Assembly: GCF_014839835.1 (NCBI RefSeq)
Contig: NC_071644.1
Location: 7,355,266 to 7,419,265, forward strand
DNA: 64,000 nucleotides
Direction: 5' to 3'
From: Dryobates pubescens
Lineage: Eukaryota; Chordata; Aves; Piciformes; Picidae
Of the stretch, positions 55,001 through 64,000 are shown piece after piece. The notes under the pieces are model-generated. The model saw only the letters and a list, made by a program, of their open reading frames with translations. It was not told the DNA's origin and made no database searches. The position numbers were made by a program, and so were the translations under genes. How positions within the stretch are numbered: position 1 is the first letter of the stretch; every line of letters begins with the position of its first letter.

Positions 55001-58000
55001 GGCTCAGAGCAAGGCACTCAAAAGGCAATGGATAAGCACTGGGGCTGAAGCCCTGGGGAGCTGATGAACACTTTGACTGACACAGGGAACTGATGAAGCC
55101 AGAAGGCCTCAAAAGTATTCTTCATGTAGAATTTCTAAGCAAAACACAAAGAGTATAGAACCACAGAATGGTTGGAAGGGACTTCAGAGCTCCTCTACTC
55201 CAACCTCCCTGCCAGACTTGGCTGCTCAAGGCCTTGAACACCCCCAGGGAGGAGGCACCCACAACCTCCTTGGGGCAGCCTATTCCAGCATCTCTCCACC
55301 CTCCTACTGAAGAACTTCTTCCTCAGATCCAGTCTAACCCTTTTAAAAGGAGAAAGGGAGTGGAGAAAAAGGCTTGACTCTAGTGCTGCAGAACTTCAAA
55401 TGCCAGAGGTTCAGTCCAGGGTAGAGTGGAGCCAAAGGAACCTTCCCACTGAATGCAGCAGGGCACAGAGCTGCTCTGGATCCCTTCCCGAGTCACAGGT
55501 CGCATCGGGTTGGAAGGGACCCTCAAAGGTCGTCTTGTCCAAGCCCCCTGCAGTCAGCAGGGACACCTCCACCACAGAGACACCTGCTGCCCTCAGGAAA
55601 TCCCAGCTCAGGCCCCTGGGCAGAGCCCATGCCAACCTTACCCTGTCAATCTGCCGCATCCTCTGTTTCCTCCTCCGGCGCTTGTGCTTGCGGATGAGGC
55701 GCGAGGAAGTGCTCTGCTCAGTGGAGCTGCTCAGCCTGAGGGAAAAGGAGAGCAAATGTCAGCTCTGGGAAGCTGAGCCATTGCCACTGCACTGCCCCCT
55801 GCCAGGGGAGAGACTAAATCCCAGAGCCCCCTCCAGCAAGCTGATGATGCTCTGCTCTGCTTGGTGCCCAGCTGCTGCTCCAGCCCAGCCTGAGCTGTGT
55901 CTCAGCCTCTGCTGGGAGCACAGAGAAGGCACCAGCTGAGCTACAGCACGGATTAGAGTGTCATTTACTTTTTGGGAGAGCAACTCTGAGTGCAACCCAC
56001 AGCTCAGCAGGCACAGATCACCCTGATGTAACCCCCCAAAGGTCAGAGGGAGCCATCCTCCACTGCTTTAGAGGCGGTTCTGACTCCAGGTCCATCAAAG
56101 AGAAATGCACCCCGCAAGGACAGCCTTGATTCCAAGCTCTGCTTTGAGAGAGCAGCAGCCAGCCTGGAGAGCCTCCAAAGAGCCTTCTCTGTTGAGCCTT
56201 GGCATGGTGCTGTTATTTTCTTCTGCTGCTATCCACCCTGTTTGAAGGAATGTCATGTGGGGGCTTGAATCCAGTGAAATCCATCAGCAGCTGCTAACAG
56301 CTACCAAGCAGTGAGAGAGGAAGAGTGTCCATGGGTTTATTCTGGTTTAATTTGTTGGTGTGTTTGGGGTGGGGGTTTTTTTCCCCAGGCTTTTTAAACT
56401 TCTAGAACCTAAGTGTGCCACTTTTGGGGTGTTTTTCTAACATATAAATCCTTAAGACACCCCCCCCCTAAGAGTGAGGAACCTCAAAATCATTCTCACG
56501 ATGGAGAGGCAGAAATGGAGTTGCCTAAATGAATCTCAGAAGCATGGAACGAAGCCCAGATCTCAGATACCAGTGTCACACCACAGAGGCAACTCCCTTC
56601 TGTTCAGTATGTCAAGAAAGGCCCCAAAAAAGGCAAAGCAATGCTCCACTGGGGGAAAAAAAAGAAGTAACAACCCAACCCTGCACAGCACCAATGGAAC
56701 TGGCACTGTCACAAAGACAGCAGTGCTGCCAGCCTGCCTCCCCAGGCTCCCTGCCTTCAGTTCCAGCCCCACGGCCCTGCCTTCAGTTCCAGCCCCACGG
56801 CCCTGCCTTCAGTTCCAGCTCCATTGGCTCTGCCTTCAGTTCCAGCCCCACATCCCTGCCTTCAGTTCCAGCCCCACATGGCCCTGCCTTCAGTTCCAGC
56901 CCCACATCCCTGCCTTCAGTTCCAGCCCCACATGGCCCTGCCTTCAGTTCCAGCCCCACATCCCTGCCTTCAGTTCCAGCCCCACATCCCTGCCTTCAGT
57001 TCCAGCCCCACATGGCCCTGCCTTCAGTTCCAGCCCCACATCCCTGCCTTCAGTTCCAGCCCCACATGGCCCTGCCTTCAGTTCCAGCCCCACATCCCTG
57101 CCTTCAGTTCCAGCCCCACATCCCTGCCTTCAGTTCCAGCCCCACATGGCCCTGCCTTCAGTTCCAGCCCCACAGCCCTGCCTTCAGTTCCAGCCCCACA
57201 CATCCCTGCCTTCAGTTCCAACATGCAGGAACGCTAAAATCCCTCAAGCCAAGCTTGAGAGCAGCAGCCTCACAAAGGAGCTTGGTGGTGTTGTGAGGCT
57301 CCCAGGCAGCAGCTTGCACAGAGTAGGTGTGTTTCAGGGAGCTGAACGTTGCAGATGGTGGAAGTGCTCAGAGGGAGGGAAGCTCCTGCCGAGCTCTTTG
57401 AGTTCACAGAGCTATTTCAGGCATGCTAACCTCACACACTCCTTTTGCTGCCCCCCTCCCAGCCAGGCATATTTGTGTGAAGAGCCAAGAGGTGGTGTTT
57501 GGTAAAAAACAGAGCTTAAAAATCTGATAGTTCTTGGTCTGTGCAAGCAGCTGACAGCACCTGGTTTGATGAGGTTTTACCTTTCCTACAGGCACAATGA
57601 GGAGGTCTCTCAGATGCAGGGCTCCCAAAGTGCACTTGTTCAACATTCAGCCCTCTCCTGCTGGCAAACCTTGACACAAAACCCTTCTCTTACATTGCAT
57701 CATAGAACCACAGAATCAATAAGGCTGGAAAAGACCTCAAAGATCACCAAGCCCAACCTGTCACCTCAGACCTCCTGACAACTAAACCATGGCTCCAAGA
57801 GCCACATCTAATCCCCTCTTGAACACCCTACCAGGGATGGGGACTCCACCACCTCCCTTGTCAATATTCTTCCTATTTCCAGTTTCATCTTCCTCCTTTT
57901 CTGGACTCATTCAACATTCAGCCCTCTCCTGCTGGCAAACACTGGCACAAAGCTCTCCTCTTACATTTTATTATCAGTATTCTTCCTCTTCCCATTTCCA

Positions 58001-61000
58001 GTTTCATTCTCCTCCCTTTCTCTCCCAGAATTCCACTGAGTGCTACTGAAGCAGCAGGACTCAGCTAAGCCTTTGCAGCACACAGGACATCAGGAGCATG
58101 TGAAGACAGCCAAGGTGTGTTGCAGACATCACAGGAACCTGGCAGCTCTTTGGGAGAGGCAGCAAAGAGGCAAGAGACTGGGGGAGCTTTGCTGCAGAAA
58201 CCCAAGGCAAGCCACAAGATACCTTCAGGGGCTAGGAGAGAGATGTGAGTGCCCCTCCTCCACTCAGTGCTCCCACCTGCAACCAACCCCCCTGCTCACA
58301 GGCTCTGTTCCCTGCTGCACACACAGCATTAGTTGTGGAGACAGCTGAGCTAGCCCAGAGCTGAAAGAACTAAGCCTTGAAGTTTCAGCTGTCCTTTGGA
58401 CTGCTAAAATCAAACTTCCAAGTCACTCCCAGTGTCCAGGCACTTGACTTGCATTGTTCACACACATATTTCACCCACTGCCACATCACACCTTGGGGCT
58501 TCAGCACTTCAGGAGTGTGCAGTGCTTCCTGTCACCTTTTTAGGATGACATCCTCAAGAGGTCACTGAGGAGAAAGGGAATTCATTGCATTCAGACACTT
58601 CATTCTTTGTACTCCATCTCCAGTCCTGCCTCCAGCTCTGGTGTCCCCAGCATCAGAAGGACACATCAGAAGCTGCTGGAGCAAGTCCAGAGGAGGGGCA
58701 CAAAGATGATCCAAGGGCTGCAGCACCTCTGCTGTGAGGATAGGCTGAGCCAAGGCTCATTGGCTATGCCAGTTTCTCCCTGCTCTAGTGCACAGCAGTA
58801 TCTTAAAGGGGCCTACAGGAAAGCTGGGGAGGGACTTTTGAGGGTGTCAGGGAGGGATAGGACTGGGGGGGATGGAGCAAAACTAGAAATGGGGAGATTG
58901 AGACTGGATGTTAGGAAGAAGTTGTTCCCCAGGAGGGTGGTGAGAGCCTGGCACAGGTTGCCCAGGGAGGTGGTGGAAGCCTCATCCCTGGGGGTTTTCA
59001 AGGCCAGGCTGGAGGTGGCTGTGAGCAACCTGCTGTGGTGTGAGGTGTCCCTGCCCATGGCAGGGGGCTTGGAACTGGCTGAGCCTTGAGGTCCCTTCCA
59101 GCCCTGACAATTCTCTGATTCTATGCTCACAGAATCACTGAATGGCTTAGGTTGGAATGGACCTCAGGGACCACCTACTCCAACCTTCCTGATGAACTTC
59201 CAAAGATCCAATCTACCCCTCCTGTCACTCAGCTTCAAACCATTCCCCCTTGTGCTGATGAAAAGTCCCTCTGCAGCCTTCCTGTGGGATCCCTTCAGGT
59301 ATTGGAAGGCAGCTCTAAGGTCCCCCTGGAGCCTTCTCTTCTCCAGGCTCAACAACCCCAGCTCCCCCAGCCTGTCCTCATAGCAGGGGTGAACCAAGCC
59401 TTGATCTACTCTCATGCAGCTATGGCACACTTCATCACCTCTTCTTGGAGTTCCTTTTCAATCCAGAGCCTAAGTGCACGCTTGCTGCACCACTGCAGAC
59501 ACTGCAGCACCTCTCTCACTCTAGGAGTATCTGGATGCTACCCAGCAGCTCCAATCTATGTTTCATAAACAGCAAAATTTACCTTCTGCAGCACCCCAGA
59601 AATGAGTACAAGCTGCTGCTGCTGCTGCTGCTGCTGCACTCTGGGGAGCAAAACCAAGCCTTGATGAGCAAGAATGAGGAAACCAACATACACTGGAGAT
59701 TTGGGGGGTGGGGGGGAAAGAAAGTGCAAGGCTGAGAAACAAATCTAAAAGCCTTAGCTACCAATTTCCTCCACCAGCCCTGACTGCAACACTACCAAGA
59801 ACTAAATCCCACAGAGGAGATGGTTTCAAAGAATCCAGAATCATTTGTCCAACCTACACTCTGCAAAGGAAGGGGGAAAGGGAATCACTGGCTCCAGAAA
59901 ACTGAGCCACAGAGTTACAAATGTTCATTTCTTAAAGGAGAAGCAAATGCCTTCAATATTTGGCAGTGAATTAGTTCAGTTCCACCAAACCAATTGCAAA
60001 CTGCTGACAATAATCCTGCAGCTCCAGATGTCTGCTAGGCTCTCAGAGAGGCTTTTCCAGCATCTGCTTAGCAGAAGACAGCACCAAGCCTCTTACTGCA
60101 AAGTCACCAGGAGCTCCCTGCATCAGTCTTTAGTAAGAACACCACCTCCTAGGAGCAACCACCACCAACACTCAGTCAGATCCTGCTCTGGAAACAAAGG
60201 AAATCAGGGCTGCACTCTGCTGTAACTGTGCACAAACACATCTGCACTCACACTGCCTGCAGGCTCCTGCACTCCCCTCTAACTGTGCACAAACACATCT
60301 GCACTCACACTGCCTGCAGGCTCCTGCACTCCCCTCTAACTGAGCACAAACACATCTGCACTCACACTGCCTGCAGGCTCCTGCTCTCCCCTCTAACTGA
60401 GCACAAACACATCTGCACTCACACTGCCTGCAGGCTCCTGCTCTCCCCTCTAACTGAGCACAAACACATCTGCACTCACACTGCCTGCAGGCTCCTGCTC
60501 TCCCCTCTAACTGAGCACAAACACATCTGCACTCACACTGCCTGCAGGCTCCTGCTCTCCCCTCTAACTGAGCACAAACACATCTGCACTCACACTGCCT
60601 GCAGGCTCCTGCTCTCCCCTCTAACTGAGCACAAACACATCTGCACTCACACTGCCTGCAGGCTCCTGCTCTCCCCTCTAACTGAGCACAAACACATCTG
60701 CACTCACACTGCCTGCAGGCTCCTGCACTCCCCTCTAACATCCTGATGGCTTTGCCCAGGATTTGTCCTGAACAAACTCCTTCACTGGAACAGAAAAAAT
60801 TCTTCTTTCTCTCTAACTAAATGCAGCAGAATTACCTTGGAGTGGCAACAAACCAACCCTGCTCCAAGTTAAAAACAAACCCAGTCACTGCCAAACACCC
60901 TTAGAAAAGCATCCTCAGCCTCACAGCCCTTCCATGACAGCAAGACCCCTTTGCAGCTGCCCTCCTGGATGAGCAGTCTCCTTCCCAACCCAGGCTCTGC

Positions 61001-63149
61001 CACCAGAGTTCCTCAGCTGTTCTTAAACAAACTTACCCCCTTCAAACCTCCTCTTTCCCCAGGCCGTTGTCTCCAGCAGATCAGGAGCATGCTGGATTGT
61101 CCTATTTGCCTCTAAAGCAAACTTCTCCCTGCCAGCACAATCTCTCATCTGCTTGAGAACATCATCACCCTACCACAACAGCATACCTTGGAGCATTCCA
61201 TTGAGTTGCTCTTCCTGACTAGCTGGCCTGGCAGCTCCTCTCTGTGCCAAAAGCTCCTGCCCCAGCCTAGAAAGGAAAAGGCTCTTTCTTCTCAGGTCAG
61301 AGGCAGGAAGTTTCACTTTGCCAGTCTAGAAAGGTTTTAGCTGGGTCTAAGTGGAAAGTGCTTCAGTGGCCAGCCTGCCTGTGCTAATCCTGCCCCACTG
61401 CATATCTTGCTGCCATGGAAATGATTCATTTAGGTACAAGAAACAAAATCAGCTGCAGGGCTGTTGTTGGGTTTTGCAGGCTTGAGGGGCTTTTTTCTTG
61501 AGGGAGGCAGGGGAGGAGGGTTAGGAGCCCTAAAGGCTTTTGGAAGCCTCAGAGTGCAACCAGGTGAGCTCCTGATCTTGCCAACCCTTTATTCACAGGA
61601 GCATCCAGGTTAAGTATAAAGCACCCAGGTTTAATTCTTGTGTATCTTCAGGTGGTGGCAGCTTCACTGGAAATGCAGCCCTGCACATCTTTATCACCAG
61701 CAATGAGGGCACCCCCCCAGGCTCCTCTGCTCCAGAGCCACAGCTCCCTCAGCCTGGCCTCAGCAGGGAGATGTTCCACTGCCTCCAGCAGCTTTGTGGC
61801 TCTGGGCTGGACTCTTTGATGCAGTTCCCTGAGGTCCTTCCTGAACCAAGGGGCCCAGAACTGGACACAAGATTGCAGCTGTGGCCTCACCAGGGCAGAG
61901 CAGAGGGGGGGGAAAACCTCTCTTGACCTACAAACACGTGGCATCCCAGCCTGCCTTTGCAACAGCAGCGACTTGGATGAATTCCTGTGCTGCTCCCAGG
62001 TCCCACACTATGCAATTACCCAGGAATTCCTTTCCAACCCAGCCCCAGTGCAGTGCATGCTCATTAGGATCCTCTGCTGAAGGTACTTTTGTTACAATAC
62101 TCACACCATGACTTGGTAAATAGGCAGAGAGCTGCACAGGGCTTTGATCTTCAAATGTGATCACCCTTGCTATTAAAAAGGGAAGAGCAGGAAGAGAGTT
62201 TCTGCTCTTAATGGGAACAGTGACTACAGGCAGCTTGGAAAGTGACTCCAATAACTTTATGGTGATTATACACAACATGATGAATTCTCAGTGCTGGGTT
62301 GGAATGGCATGGCATGGCATGGCATGGCATAGAATAGAAATAAGAATAAGAATCTTCATTCTATTCTTATTCTTATTTCTAAGAAGAGAAGAGAAGAGAA
62401 GAGAAGAGAAGAGAAGAGAAGAGAAGAGAAGAGAAGAGAAGAGAAGAGAAGAGAAGAGAAGAGAAGAGAAGAGAAGAGAAGAGAAGAGAAGAGAAGAGAA
62501 GAGAAGAGAAGAGAAGAGAAGAGAAGAGAAGAGAAGAGAAGAGAAGAGAAGAGAAGAGAAGAGAAGAGAAGAGAAGAGAAGAGAAGAGAAGAGAAGAGAA
62601 GAGAAGAGAAGAGAAGAGAAGAGAAAAGAGAATTAACGAGGTTGGAAGAGACCTTTGAGATCATCAAGTCCAACCTATCACCCAGCACCATCCAGTCAAC
62701 TAAACCATGGCACCAAGCACCCCATCCAGTCTCTTCCTAAACACCTCCAGTGATGGTGACTCCACCACCTCCCTGGGCAGCCCATGCCAATGGCCAATCC
62801 AAAGGCCATCCAATCCACCCCCCAAATCAGAGGCAGCAGGGAACAAAAGAAAAGAAGGAGGAAATTAAAGGAAACTAAGACTGAATGAAAAGAGAAGGCA
62901 GAAATCTTCCCACCCCCCCAGCCAGAGCCTCTAGGGAAGCTCAGAGTAGAGGCAAGGGGCTGGGAAACAGATGCAGAGAGCACTTGAGAGTGACTGTGGC
63001 AGTGCCCTACCTGCTTGTGTTGTCATCATCATCAGAGTCAATGAAGCTGCTGGATTCCAGCTCACTGCTCATCATGGTGGAGGAGCTGTCGTACCCCGGA
63101 GGGTGCTCGCGGTGCCTGTCCAGTTTCGGGTGCCCGTTGATCCGAGGCA
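40021..63149 (-). CDS. DVL1: DVL1, segment polarity protein dishevelled homolog (3' part, runs off right edge)
   Basis: Cytoplasmic hub of canonical and planar-polarity Wnt signalling. Eleven exons: 63011-63149, 55642-55735, 54891-54960, 53940-54079, 52965-53041, 52402-52469, 50430-50579, 46160-46291, 44370-44537, 43705-43911, 40021-40445. The first begins in phase 1 ([13 protein letters not shown]); the DIX-domain exons must lie beyond 64,000. Seen in order: Ser/acidic stretch ([16 protein letters not shown]), polybasic run ([11 protein letters not shown]), PDZ ([17 protein letters not shown], exons 3-6 here), DEP ([20 protein letters not shown]), a Pro-rich region ([20 protein letters not shown]), Ser/His-rich tail with eight glycines, and the conserved end [10 protein letters not shown]. 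Sequence matches DVL1 more than DVL2 or DVL3, and position agrees. Introns hold CR1 copies and several minisatellites. Confidence 0.96.
40311..40334 (-). repeat. DVL1: (GCC)n tract coding for poly-glycine in DVL1
   Basis: CCGCCGCCGCCGCCGCCGC on the plus strand encodes eight consecutive glycines in the last DVL1 exon. As a triplet repeat it is a likely length-variable site. Confidence 0.85.
41880..42480 (-). other. GAGG/CCTC-enriched low-complexity block in the last DVL1 intron
   Basis: About 600 bp in which short motifs (AGGACCTC, AAGCTCC, GGAGGT, TCCTCC) recur irregularly. The minus strand is open for 198 codons, predicting a Ser/Pro-rich chain with a five-Glu run. No family is recognised and no splice model was built. 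Confidence 0.4.
42785..43105. repeat. 20-bp minisatellite, about 16 copies (last DVL1 intron)
   Basis: GGTGGCAGCCCTAGGAGCAA with variants GTGAGCAGG and GGTTGCAG arranged in blocks: GTGAGCAG units on both flanks, TAGGAGCA units in the middle. Confidence 0.95.
44665..44790 (-). mobile_element. CR1 LINE, 3'-end fragment
   Basis: CATGGAATGATCTGGGTTGG, CAGTCCAAGCCCCTCTGCAG and CAACCAGATCAGGCTGCCC, in a DVL1 intron upstream of the second DEP exon. Confidence 0.85.
44864..45035 (+). mobile_element. CR1 LINE, 3'-end fragment with short tail
   Basis: CAGGCCAGGCTGGATGAGGC, GGGGGTTGGAACTGGGTGAT and CCATTCTAGGATTCTAGGAT (octamer-type tail). Confidence 0.9.
45475..46008 (-). mobile_element. CR1 LINE fragment with pentamer tail
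   Basis: Starts with an AGAAC/AGAAT and TTTAA tail (reverse of the element's 3' end), then CCAGGTTGGAAGAGACCTCA, and extends to GGGCCCAGAACTGGACACAG. Confidence 0.94.
47789..48360. repeat. ~25-33-bp minisatellite, about 20 copies (DVL1 intron)
   Basis: ATCTCAAATGCATCCACTCT followed by GGTCTAAT, with or without a TGCTC or ATTC spacer that makes the unit length alternate. It is less GC-rich than the other arrays. Confidence 0.94.
50430..50579 (-). other. DVL1: DVL1 exon with two in-frame 5' splice sites (alternative isoforms)
   Basis: The exon encodes [19 protein letters not shown] and onward. An internal donor (GTATGA, exon end 50502) gives PRY-ELEES, as in the short human DVL1 isoform. A distal donor (GTAAGT, exon end 50430) adds 72 nt, a 24-residue Ser/Thr-rich insert, in the same phase. 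Human DVL1 has a 25-residue insert at the same place. Confidence 0.8.
50772..50945 (+). mobile_element. CR1 LINE, 3' end with pentamer tail
   Basis: GGAGTCCCCATCCCTGGAGG, ATGGTTTAGTTGATCAGATG and AACCTGGTGAATTGAATTCT, running into a simple repeat. Confidence 0.93.
50928..51022. repeat. (TTCTA/CCTAT)n microsatellite on a CR1 tail
   Basis: Pure ATTCT pentamers next to the CR1 grade into CCTAT/CCCTA pentamers, suggesting growth and drift of the element's tail. Confidence 0.9.
51115..51282 (+). mobile_element. CR1 LINE, 3'-end fragment
   Basis: GTTGTGGAGGCTCCAAGCCT, AGGCTGGATGAGGTCTTGAG and CCCAAACCACTCCATGATTT. Confidence 0.85.
52837..52861. repeat. (CA)n microsatellite
   Basis: About 12 CA dinucleotides in the DVL1 intron before the exon at 52402-52469. 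Confidence 0.95.
53205..53785 (-). mobile_element. CR1 LINE fragment with octamer tail
   Basis: A 95-bp tail of AGAATCAT/AGAGTCAT octamers (reverse of ATTCTATG-type) leads into AATAAGGTTGGGAAAGACCT and about 490 bp of element. Confidence 0.95.
54220..54603 (-). mobile_element. CR1 LINE fragment
   Basis: AGAGTCAGAGAACTGTCAGG, GCAAACACCTCCAGGCAGGA and CCAGACTGAACAGCCCCAAC. Closely related to the plus-strand copies at 8815-9402 and 58640-59124. Confidence 0.93.
55155..55348 (-). mobile_element. CR1 LINE fragment
   Basis: ACCACAGAATGGTTGGAAGG, CTCCTCTACTCCAACCTCCC and GAAGAACTTCTTCCTCAGAT. Confidence 0.88.
55488..55582 (-). mobile_element. CR1 LINE, 3'-end fragment
   Basis: GCATCGGGTTGGAAGGGACC then CTTGTCCAAGCCCCCTGCAG, about 60 bp from a DVL1 exon boundary. 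Confidence 0.8.
56750..57222. repeat. ~25-28-bp minisatellite, about 18 copies (DVL1 intron)
   Basis: CCTGCCTTCAGTTCCAGCCC followed by CACAT or CACATGGC; the 28- and 25-bp forms alternate. Confidence 0.95.
57639..58026. repeat. Tandem duplication in a DVL1 intron, one copy interrupted by CR1
   Basis: Segment A (TTCAACATTCAGCCCTCTCC...) at 57639-57696 and 57910-57967; segment B (TATTCTTCCT...CCAGTTTCAT) at 57860-57902 and 57968-58026. In the right copy A and B are joined; in the left copy a CR1 lies between them. Confidence 0.85.
57697..57859 (-). mobile_element. CR1 LINE, 3'-end fragment inserted in a duplicated segment
   Basis: GCATCATAGAACCACAGAAT, GAAAAGACCTCAAAGATCAC and GACTCCACCACCTCCCTT. 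Its pre-insertion site survives in the neighbouring copy at about 57967. Confidence 0.92.
58640..59124 (+). mobile_element. CR1 LINE fragment, about 485 bp
   Basis: [60 protein letters not shown] in translation, and the 3' end CTGACAATTCTCTGATTCTA. Confidence 0.94.
59127..59405 (-). mobile_element. CR1 LINE fragment, tail to tail with the previous copy
   Basis: CTCACAGAATCACTGAATGG, CAGGGACCACCTACTCCAAC and CTTCTCTTCTCCAGGCTCAA. Confidence 0.9.
59612..59637. repeat. (CTG)n microsatellite, 8-9 copies
   Basis: Pure GCTGCTGCTGCTGCTGCTGC run in a DVL1 intron. Confidence 0.95.
60222..60738. repeat. 57-bp minisatellite, nine copies (DVL1 intron)
   Basis: The unit begins CTGTGCACAAACACATCTGC and ends CTCCCCTCTAA. 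Variants G/T (TGTGCAC or TGAGCAC) and A/T (CTGCACTCC or CTGCTCTCC) mark the outer versus inner units. The period is a multiple of three, giving open frames of 172 codons (plus) and 189 codons (minus). Confidence 0.97.
61700..62062 (-). mobile_element. CR1 LINE fragment from a more 5' part of the element
   Basis: CTCCCTCAGCCTGGCCTCAG, GGGGCCCAGAACTGGACACA, GTGGCCTCACCAGGGCAGAG. It covers sequence upstream of most other copies in the window; the right boundary is uncertain. Confidence 0.78.
62301..62331. repeat. (GGCAT)n microsatellite
   Basis: Six or so ATGGC pentamers just before a larger pentamer array. Confidence 0.9.
62381..62627. repeat. (GAGAA)n microsatellite, about 49 copies, on a CR1 tail
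   Basis: Perfect pentamers lie exactly where the 3' tail of the minus-strand CR1 at 62632 should be; purine-only on the plus strand. Confidence 0.96.
62632..62815 (-). mobile_element. CR1 LINE, 3'-end fragment with expanded pentamer tail
   Basis: ACGAGGTTGGAAGAGACCTT, ACTAAACCATGGCACCAAGC and CCATGCCAATGGCCAATCC. Confidence 0.93.
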
Positions 63150-63342
63150 CTGCAAACCAAACCCAGAAGACAGTCAGGGAGGAAGGGCAAGGGAGAAGTG
63201 ACACTGCCAGGAGCATGACACTCAGGCTGACAGCTCTGCAGGAGGGTCCTTATACCAAAGCCAAGCTCCCTGCAGAACCTAACCCCATCACTCCTTGAGG
63301 AATTCTATCAGTGCCACAGCCAGCAATCCACCTCTCACAGGA

Positions 63343-63745
63343 TCACAGGATCACCAAGCTTGGAAGAGACCTCAAAGATCATCAAGTCCAAGCTGTCACC
63401 ACAGCCCTCACGACTAAATCATGCCACCAAGTGCCACATCCAATCCCCTCTTGAACACCTCCAGGGATGGGGACTCCACCACCTCCCTGGGCAGCACATC
63501 CCAATGGCCAGCAACTCTCTCTGGGAAGAACTTTCTCCTCACCTCCAGCCTAAACTTCCCCTGGCACAGCTTGAGACTGTGTCCCCTTGTTCTGGTGCTG
63601 GTTGTTTGGGAGAAGAGACCAACCCCCTCCTGGCTACAACCTCCCTTCAGGGAGTTGTGGAGAGCAATGAGGTCTCCCCTGAGCCTCCTCTTCTCCAGGC
63701 TAAACAATCCCAGCTCCCTCAGCCTCTCCTCCACTGGTGCCCCCC
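63343..63745 (-). mobile_element. CR1 LINE fragment at right end of window
   Basis: GATCACCAAGCTTGGAAGAG, CAGCACATCCCAATGGCCAG and CTAAACAATCCCAGCTCCCT. Confidence 0.93.
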
Positions 63746-64000
63746 ATTCCTGTCCCCATGCCTCCAGCACCCTGTCTGGCAGCACAGCTGCGTCAGAGTC
63801 CTGTGTTCTGGACCATTCCACATGCACAAAATGCTTCACAATGATTTCTTACTGCTCCCTGCTTGTGCCAAACCTGTCAGACACAGACATTCCTGGGGCC
63901 AGTCCCCTCAGTCCCAATGCCCTTGACTCAAAGTCATCTTCTTCTGGAGGTACTTTAGGGACTGACTTCCTCTGCTTCCTTTCAGGGAGCTCTCATGGCA
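63746..64000. other. DVL1: DVL1 intron sequence to the window edge
   Basis: No exon recognised; the next upstream DVL1 exon is expected outside the window. Confidence 0.5.

Noticed and set aside
56474-57505. 343-codon frame with a repeating Pro/Ser chain
   Set aside because: Mostly the 25-28-bp minisatellite inside a DVL1 intron, with similar open frames in other phases.
60172-60746. Cys-rich repeat protein as a real gene
   Set aside because: The period is a multiple of three and both strands are equally open. No promoter, splice or family support; kept only as a low-interest finding.
62157-62636. 159-codon Arg/Glu/Lys-rich frame
   Set aside because: Created by the GAGAA pentamer array.

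Overview
This is vertebrate nuclear DNA, almost certainly from a bird. The evidence is the syntenic block INTS11 (minus), CPTP (plus), TAS1R3 (plus), DVL1 (minus), the same order as human 1p36.33, set in DNA full of 5'-truncated CR1 LINE fragments. I count about 50 CR1 pieces covering roughly a fifth of the window. That load is far above the few percent usual for birds and, from general knowledge, points to Piciformes (woodpeckers and kin) or another CR1-rich order. This is inference.

Layout. 1-2.2 kb: a single-exon rhodopsin-family receptor gene of the P2Y/PAF-receptor/proton-sensing group, which I do not recall at the human locus. 5.5-21.5 kb: INTS11 on the minus strand, the Integrator RNA endonuclease. 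I could join all 17 coding exons in frame to 596 residues, with every catalytic metal ligand in place. 21.7-22.1 kb: a CpG-rich divergent promoter shared by INTS11 and CPTP, with three evenly spaced inverted CCAAT boxes. 22.1-22.8 kb: CPTP, two exons. 26.4-31.7 kb: TAS1R3, six exons, 837 residues, apparently intact. 40.0 kb to the right edge: DVL1 on the minus strand. Its first exons, including the DIX domain, lie beyond the window; eleven exons here give the Ser/acidic region, basic region, PDZ, DEP and the conserved C-terminus.

The second theme is tandem repeats. Over a dozen minisatellites and microsatellites sit in introns and flanks. The largest is a ~40-bp unit repeated ~39 times in INTS11 intron 15; each unit carries a canonical G-quadruplex motif, and the array stops about 40 bp from an unusual GC 5' splice site. 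A second G-rich array lies in INTS11 intron 2 on the coding strand. Others are a 13-bp homopurine array downstream of DVL1 and a 57-bp array in a DVL1 intron that is open on both strands. Several arrays grew from CR1 3' tails.

Between 34.95 and 44.66 kb CR1 is absent. This zone holds the last DVL1 exons and about 5 kb of gene-free DNA, possibly a long DVL1 3' UTR. I found no tRNA, rRNA, CRISPR or intact mobile element, and no recognisable retroviral element. Most long open frames in the window are CR1 ORF2 remnants or products of tandem repeats.
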